Below are positions 56,740-64,000 of a stretch of DNA of 64,000 nucleotides, in pieces. Location: assembly GCA_936450465.1 (NCBI GenBank), contig OW388290.1:29997457-30061456 (forward strand), given 5' to 3'. This stretch comes from Gibbula magus. Taxonomy: Eukaryota; Mollusca; Gastropoda; Trochida; Trochidae. The translations under genes were made by a program, and so were the position numbers. Each line of letters begins with the position of its first letter. Position 1 is the stretch's first letter. Below the pieces are notes generated by a model that saw only the letters and a list, made by a program, of their open reading frames with translations, searched no databases and had not been told where the DNA came from.

Positions 56740-59728
56740 CACAAATACAATGTTCAAGGAGGCGAATAACTCAAAGGGTTTGTGTCTGTCCGTGATTGTC
56801 CTTTTACCTTTGTTCTAAGGACCCTTTATTAGGCTTGTCCTTCTGTAAATGCCATTCAAGAATAACGTGTCCCAGTTCAGTATACATGCACCATAGCCAT
56901 GATAGCAGAGGCCCGTTACATAAATACCAAGGTGACCTTAAGTCACCAAGCTAGCGCAATGTTAAAAGATGGTACTAACGCTAACCTTAGTGTTAAGCTT
57001 GTTTTGTGCAACGACCACCAGGTTCGCCAAATACTATGTTGATATCAACTACATCTTGCTATTTAAAATTGTGAATTTGATAACTTTGTGACACCACTAT
57101 ATGCTTCAGTATTCGAAGTGGAAGCTCAACTTTGTCCGTAACTTGGTGATGAATATATCCCAATGAGAAGTATATGTATGGAGCTAGTGGTGCAGTGATC
57201 AGTGCCTATTGATGAGTTTTCATGTTTTTTAAACTTAGATTAGTTTCCATTGTAGAGGTAGTAAAATTATGATTCCTCAATCAAGGATGAAAACAAAGAC
57301 AACATTTGTACAACACATGTATTCAGGATGTGTGAACAAAGAAATAAACCCGTCCTTTATTTTTTAAAATCACCTAACACCTTGGGATGTAGGGGAAAAT
57401 GAATAATGAATGTGTAAGGACAGTAATAACAATGAGCGATATGATATAAGTTATCTATAAGTTAAATATACTGTTTCAATCTTTTGGGGATATTTGCTTT
57501 TATACAAACATTTTGCTGTTTAGTAATGCCTAAAATGATAGCAAACGTTTCTTGAACCAATTTACTGTATTACATCCATCACTGTAGATGCGAACAAAAT
57601 ACGAATGTAAGAATGCCAATTGTCGATGTAAGCTATAATCACGCCTGGAAGCACTCGCGTGTACTTTGTGAAAATATTGAAACGGTTGCCTATTTGTCAG
57701 TTATTGTCCATACAAGACTACATACTGTACCTTCGCTTCGCAGATAAAACAGGGTTGGTTGTGTGAAAGTCGAATTTTTAAAATGATATTGACCAGATTT
57801 CCCTCCTCTCTAAATGACCATCATTGTCATGAAAGCTAGAATCTGTAACACAATCAGCCAGTTGGTCAGTTAGGTGTAACTACTACTTATGTAGAAAGAC
57901 TGATGATTAATGGAGACCCATTACCCCTCTTATGTATCCCTTGTGGTTTGTTATTGTTCTGAAAAGGCTTCAGGTTAGTGTCTGGTCAACCATTGCCGTC
58001 TATACAATTGTTCTAAATACTAGACTTTACCTTATTAACCCGAACCTTTAGACACTGTCAGAAGCGTGGAATAAGCAATTAGGCAGTTTAATGTAATCAC
58101 TCAATTAAGTTCATATCGAAAATAAACTATCAATAAAAATAATGTAAATTATGAATGTTGAAGAATTGTTTATGATATTTTACCACATAACTACTTGAAT
58201 TCGTCAATAAATAGCAAGCGTTGTTGCAGTCAAAGGCCCGCAAAAGGTAAAGTTTATAATGTCAAAATGTAATTCAATTCATAACCGAATATCTTTTTAA
58301 TAATGATAATTTGACTCAATTCAATCACATTCAATTACAACTCGCAAAGAGTACATGTTGCATAAGTTAAAAGAAATGGTTTCAATTTCGTCGTGTATAG
58401 TAACGGGAAAGAAGTCTCTAAGGGAAATAACTCGTCAAGGCTTACTGAGCTGAGCTGCTACGGCAGACATACGTATCACCGGCCAATCTGCTCCCCTCTT
58501 TACAGACGTGATTTTAGAGATGGACTTTTTTCTAAAAAGTATCACTTTATTTGAGACTTATCACTGACACTTACACAATACGGTGTCAGCTATATACAAG
58601 TGCCTAATCCTTGGCAATTAGGTCATCTCGGATTATTGATTTCGTGCATTGGTGAACCTCCATCTCCAAACTGTAATAAGTAGAACTATCATCGCATTAC
58701 ATAAAGACAACCCTCTCTTATTATAGTTACCATATCAAATGTTTGATCGGTGCGTTTTTAGTCACAAATTATATAAATAAACTTTCTGGTTTGTACAAAT
58801 TACGAAACTTTTCCTGACAAAGATTCAGGATGCATGGTATATTAATTCACATGATTGTATTACATAGAACATTGTCTTCTTATTAGATAAATATTGCTCC
58901 CTGATATTGTCCAGTGCTTTGCAATACAAAATAGAACCATTTCATCTGTGATACTTTTGAAACTTCAAAACACGTCAATGGATTATTACACCATCGGTCG
59001 CCACAATAGGTAAACCGAATAATGAAATATGTTTTGATGAGAGGAAACATTCACTGGGATATGACTTGTGTTGTGACGAGTTTGTTATAATTTGTTTGGA
59101 CCAGAAAAATATCATTTTGGCACTTTTGTTTAGATACAAGACAATACAAGACGACAATATAACTATGTAATGTATGTAATCGATGCTGTTTCACATCTGA
59201 ACATACGACCGCACACACACTCAACAACAAAGTTTACTAGTGAATAGTATTGTATCGTAACTGATAACATTAACATCATAGATAAAGGTTGTCTCAACAT
59301 CATATATATACTACTAATTCCGATATAAGGTTTTCAGATTCGATTCGCCCTGCAACATTATCTACCCATAACGTAAAACAAATTTCGATGTGGCAATATA
59401 GACAGATTGAAGTCCTTGTATCATTCCAAACAGATGATACATCACTGTCTAATTTCTATGTACGTCACACATTGAACACGTGACTGGTTTCACGTTCGAT
59501 AGTTTTAGGTAGGAATGAAAATAGCTGTTAATATGTTTGCTGTCAAAGTAGACAACTTAACTAAATACCACACAAAACATGGTTTACTGTTCACGAAGAC
59601 ACATGACGTCAATAGCTCTGCGTAAAAGGACATACTAACTGAATAAACAATTCTGAATTATGCCAGGATTATACATTTACATATAAATTGCACAAAAAGC
59701 AAGGATAAGACTAGTGTAAGAATACATG
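56740..59728. other. Long non-coding or intronic stretch
   Basis: No mobile-element termini, SINE boxes or convincing frames. The 60-codon frames at 58975-59157 and 59289-59483 are unremarkable. Confidence 0.45.
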
Positions 59729-59928
59729 NNNNNNNNNNNNNNNNNNNNNNNNNNNNNNNNNNNNNNNNNNNNNNNNNNNNNNNNNNNNNNNNNNNNNNNN
59801 NNNNNNNNNNNNNNNNNNNNNNNNNNNNNNNNNNNNNNNNNNNNNNNNNNNNNNNNNNNNNNNNNNNNNNNNNNNNNNNNNNNNNNNNNNNNNNNNNNNN
59901 NNNNNNNNNNNNNNNNNNNNNNNNNNNN
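59729..59928. other. Assembly gap (200 N)
   Basis: Exactly 200 unresolved bases, probably a fixed-size placeholder. Frames reported across it are meaningless. Confidence 0.99.
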
Positions 59929-60469
59929 ATAAATGCGTGACATAAACTACTGACCTGCCTAATTATGATCAATCAAGCCTCCTAAAAAGCAATCAGTATT
60001 TAGCCTGCTGTGATTTATGCAAAATGACAGACAGGAATATAATGTATGCCGATGCAATCGCTAGTTAAAAATTTAATGTATGTTACCTTCCTTTCATGTT
60101 GAGACATTTACGTTAAGAATATATTCTTTTCAGAAATAGTTAAAACATCCAAATGAATAAGAAGAAATGTGCTCTAAACTGCTGTTTCATTAAAAGAACA
60201 ATAATTTTTTCAAACAAAAATTACACATGTTACACAGAATGGAATTAAATGACATACAAATGTAAATGTCTAAAAATAATCTAGCGACACTTCATCGCTG
60301 ATTACTAACTCATATTATTACAACACACAACATAATTTGAAACATTTTTCGTTAATCAAGGAAAACTTTAAACTTGTAAAGTATGACAATTCAGGTCTGA
60401 ATGATCTAGTGACAATAAATATACATGTCAAATATTGAAGGCCTATCACTAAAAACCCGATGACCATAG
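59929..60469. other. AT-rich stretch after the gap
   Basis: No feature recognised. Confidence 0.45.
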
Positions 60470-60915
60470 TTACGTTTTTCAGAAAATACATCCTACACCA
60501 AGGTCACAAGGTCACAAGGTCAAAGGTTATGACCTCCGTGTGTGTCATCAGAAACAACATTTTCATAGGCCTATCCTGACAAATTAAAACACATTTATCA
60601 AGTTTCAAAGACATATCATTGATAAATCAAACGTCTTAGCCAAGCTATAAGTTCAGTTTTAACCCACGGTCTGAAATGAGAAAGTCAAATGCTCTTATCA
60701 AGGGTCAATACTCTAAATACACAGGTCCGATTGGTCCCAAAAAGCACATGCGTAACACCTATGTATATCCAAAGCATGTGTAAATTTAAGTTTCAGAAAG
60801 ATTGATCAAAAACTGTGGGAGGAGTTGATTTCAGAACACAGGTACATTTTTCAAGACGGGCAGACAGACGGATTCGCGCCACGACATAGACCCCTTTGGG
60901 TTTCACCCGGGGGTT
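60470..60915 (+). repeat. Interspersed repeat with AGGTCA direct repeats, ACAG/ACGG-like tail
   Basis: Contains three AGGTCA hexamers at 2-bp spacing (60501-60522) followed by an inverted GACCT. The far end reads GACGGGCAGACAGACGG, then CGCCACGACATAGACCCC and GGGTTTCACCCGGGGG. The ending resembles the other pearl-like elements here, but there is only one core unit. Confidence 0.55.
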
Positions 60916-61217
60916 ATGAACTGTACTTGTGCAACAATGTACAGGTTGAATGTGAGAGTTTGTGTATATGTGTCCATGTTTGTTAACAATTATTTGTGTG
61001 TGAAGAAATAATTCATTGTAAAATCCATAAGTTATGTATGTTGTTAAGGTGATTAGGAAGTGTGAGGTGTGTGGGTGCACGGACAGATGGTGGTTGAATT
61101 TAAGAGTGGTTATCTTATTTTATTTTCATTTGTATATTTCATACATAAATTTATATTTATCTTGTATAGCCTTCTGTTCTGGTGGCTCATATATTTTATT
61201 GAATCAAATGTATGTAC

Positions 61218-61383
<166 letters not shown>

Positions 61384-62201
61384 TTTCCGCATTCCTTCTT
61401 GATTACCGGGTAACTAAATTAGGGCTCATTAACAAGATACCAAACAGGTGTAAGTCATAAACTGTCGAATTTGCTCTGGCTCGTTAACAAGGGTGAGAAT
61501 GACCGACGGTTAAGAAGGCATAAGCCGAATACACAAAAAACATTAGAGAATGCACACTTGAGTATTCAGAACCTCTTTAGGTTATAAACGTTGCAAGATT
61601 GACGATTGCCTAAACTAAAGGAGTATTTTTGGTGTAATGCATTACGTGAAATAAGGAGCAGATGGTATTTGTTTTTACTGATTTAACAACTTTGCAATAA
61701 TGAAAGGTACCCGTTGATTTGATTTACCCGCGAGTAATAAACAACATGTACAAGTTTGAGAGCGAGGTATTGCATTTGCAGTTGGTTTCGTATTCCGACA
61801 TCGATGACATTTATTGAATTGCTTGCTTACATAGGATACATATTGGCTATAATAAATTATTGTTTGTCTGTCTGTCTGTCTGGCTATCAGCTCGTGTAAC
61901 ATACATCTTAGTTTCACAGAATTGCAATATTTACTGGCATATAGCACGGGTATTATTTACAGTATTGGTTAACAAGTGGTTACAGCTATGAATTGTGGGG
62001 TTTCCGGTGTACTTATAAGATACAAAAAAATTCAAAAATTACTATAGGCGTTACATACAATGAAAAAAGGATATTCATATTCAGTGTTACAATTTCTTCA
62101 ATCCCTTTGACCCATAGGAAACTTATAGTATATTTCTCGTTAGCGCATTATTTTCCCAATAACAACATTACACGCACCCACAGGAGTTGGTCAACTATAC
62201 A
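61384..62201. other. Non-coding stretch
   Basis: A short (TGTC) run lies at about 61864-61881. CTCGTTAACAAG near 61481 and CTCGTTAACGAG near 62270 are similar short palindromic words. Confidence 0.4.
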
Positions 62202-62226
62202 CCCCCCCCCCCCCCCCCCCCCCCCC
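62202..62226. repeat. Poly(C) run of 25
   Basis: Uninterrupted C tract; produces the Pro run in the overlapping 94-codon frame. Confidence 0.97.
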
Positions 62227-63049
62227 AAATTAATTAAGGAGACTGCCAAACCGGGGACAACCGTTCCAGCTCGTTAACGAGGTGTGCAATTTGACTGATA
62301 AAGATTGAAATACCAAAGGGGTCAAAAATCAAATACACAGAGGTTCAGAATACACCTGTGTATTGAAGATCGCCTTAGTTATTCATGTTGCTTTTATTGC
62401 CTGACAAACACATCTTGCTTCTATACAACAATATATTCGGCGTATGGTATAGAACAAAAACAGATGCACTCACCATGAGCAAAGAGTAACAATACAGATG
62501 TGAAATTACATGTTGATGTTTATTATAGTGATTTTTCTGTGTACCATTATAGACTGGAATAGAGTATATTTCATTAAGTCTGATGTGCCAAAATACCATA
62601 TGTGATAATTTGAGTTCACATAATCTCACTCGACTTGAATATATATCCCAAAAGGCCACATATTTCACAATTACCTAAAGTTGAGTTACGTTTTCACATA
62701 TGTACATGAAGCCGCATTTGTGCACCCATTTTACGCATCTATAGGACCCACTAGTAAACCAACTGTGTCTTCTTGAGATAATTTTCCAAAATTACATTGA
62801 TTTACGCGCACTCCTGTCTTGGTGCATTGTAGTTTTTCTCACTATACTGAACGGGGAAAAATAGTTATTTTCAGTAGCTGTCAGTTGTGCTCGATATATA
62901 TGATCGATGATAACATTTTACATATGGGAACAACAAACTCAATGTAGAGAATCTAGGGAGGTTTAGACATAATAACACATTAATACAACAGCATTTTTTC
63001 CAGAGTTGTTGATATATCGACATGAAAATATACCTGACAGAAATCATGG
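62227..63049. other. Non-coding stretch
   Basis: The 97-codon minus frame at 62375-62668 is AT-rich and shows no motif. Confidence 0.4.
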
Positions 63050-63105
63050 GTACACAGAGGAACAGTAGATGGCGTTTACCACTGCGCTACCCCGCCCGTT
63101 ATTTA
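63050..63105 (-). mobile_element. Fragment of a tRNA-like head
   Basis: On the minus strand, ACGGGCGGGGTAGCGCAGTG is followed by GTAAACGCC: the A-box end of the SINE head joined to unrelated sequence without a B box. Similar wording occurs at the start of the SINE at 63735. Confidence 0.5.
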
Positions 63106-63734
63106 AAAAAAAATAAGTCATTTGTTCAAATCATAAACATTTATAACAAAAAATGTTTTACCTTAGTTTTACTTTTTTACAATATCTGTTTTACTGCCAG
63201 AAAATGATTTTATATTTTACATTTTATTAGGATATATGTGTCTCTTTATGTATATACATTTATACTCAAATATATAGCATTAACTTTCCATGTTTTTATA
63301 TCATCCAGTCTCTCATAACCCTAACATGTGGTTGTATATCTATATATATTTGTTATGTGAGGTGAGACCTTAACCGTCTGTCTGTGTATCTGAACAGACT
63401 ATCTTAATTAAAGAGTTGTGATCATCACGACCCGTGCACAGCGTGTATTGAGTTGTGTAATGCCAGTGAATCTCCTTTGGCTGCCGCTAATTAGGGGTAA
63501 TAAATTAATTTCGGTTTAGCTTTGCATTGTCGGACAAAGGCGTTATTTGTGTAACGGCATGTATATTACATTACATTCAAGAACTGAATTTTGATGACAT
63601 TTTACTTAGGAGAAATAATTGTGTTTTGTCATGATTGAACCATGTTTTAATTATACCCTCCCGCCATCTAGATAATTCCGAATATTTTGTTAGTATCTCA
63701 CCATAGCATGTGTATTATGCAGCAAATATTTTAA
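63106..63734. other. AT-rich stretch
   Basis: No feature recognised. Confidence 0.4.
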
Positions 63735-63982
63735 AGAGGGGGACGTGAAGTGATTTGGAGTTTAACGCCCCTCTCAAGAGTATTTCACGGCTGCTAGTAT
63801 TATGGCAGGGAGAAAGCCCACGAACCATGGTACTACGCTGAAATTCAGTGTAGCATTGCACCCAAACCTCACTGCGTATAGAACAGTTCTCTACTGCAGA
63901 CAAAGCTGATGTGATCTTGGCGGGGTTTGAACTCCGGATCCGAAGCCGAAGACGTTTACCACCCGCTACCCGCCCCTTATTT
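63735..63982 (-). mobile_element. SINE copy, shortened body
   Basis: Reverse copy of the main SINE: reduced tail side, the GAGTTTAACGCC end and AGCATTGCACCCAAACC body blocks, and a head that reads (minus strand) GGGGCGGGTAGCGGGTGGTAAAC, with a damaged B box (AGTTCAAACCC). About 60 bases of the central body (the GCTCGCAGG region) are deleted. Confidence 0.82.
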
Positions 63983-64000
63983 TTAACATACAAATTACAT

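Noticed and set aside
59658..59972. Frames containing only X residues
   Set aside because: They span the assembly gap.

Overview
The window reads as animal nuclear DNA, most likely from a marine mollusc. It is AT-rich and gene-poor. It has no prokaryotic signals. It holds GT-AG splice sites, a class A neuropeptide-receptor exon, tRNA-derived SINEs ending in a CTCACC tail, and tandem-repeat elements followed by ACGG microsatellite runs, a layout described for mollusc 'pearl'-type repeats. A gastropod is a reasonable guess, but species cannot be fixed from this sequence alone. One 200-base run of N (59729-59928) is an assembly gap.

Coding content is sparse. The only confident exon is the first coding exon of a peptide GPCR (minus strand, 44941-45220), carrying TM1, TM2 and a good splice donor. 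No exon for TM3-TM7 was recognised in the 44.9 kb downstream of it. Weaker candidates are a minus-strand terminal exon at 27843-28021, a plus-strand internal exon at 56555-56707, and a short C-terminal exon repeated in a local paralogous array at 12.8-26 kb. Two decayed LINE reverse-transcriptase remnants lie at 1375-2640 (minus) and 22235-22945 (plus).

Most of the recognisable sequence is mobile DNA. There are at least eight SINE copies of one family, several with clear target-site duplications; a set of short inverted-repeat elements flanked by TTAA (1-47, 9648-9798, 16571-17053, 31301-31790, 47172-47551, 50572-51411); TA-flanked inverted-repeat elements (3590-3693, 30205-30781, 43008-43439); four long hairpin elements; and pearl-like tandem arrays (36190-37430, 49600-50398, a relic at 9290-9620). 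A candidate hammerhead ribozyme core lies at 28670-28710 on the minus strand.

Layout. 0-12 kb: LINE relic, SINEs and small inverted-repeat elements. 12.8-26 kb: four diverged paralogous units, where insertions in one unit can be compared with the empty site in another. 27-34 kb: candidate exon, ribozyme-bearing repeat and inverted-repeat elements. 36-37.4 kb: a 146-bp tandem array. 39.06-43.4 kb: a recent 2.16-kb tandem duplication whose breakpoint lies inside an inverted-repeat element. 45 kb: GPCR exon. 47-64 kb: further repeats, one candidate exon and large microsatellites. The genes do not form any visible pathway. The interest of the window lies in its transposon biology and local duplications.
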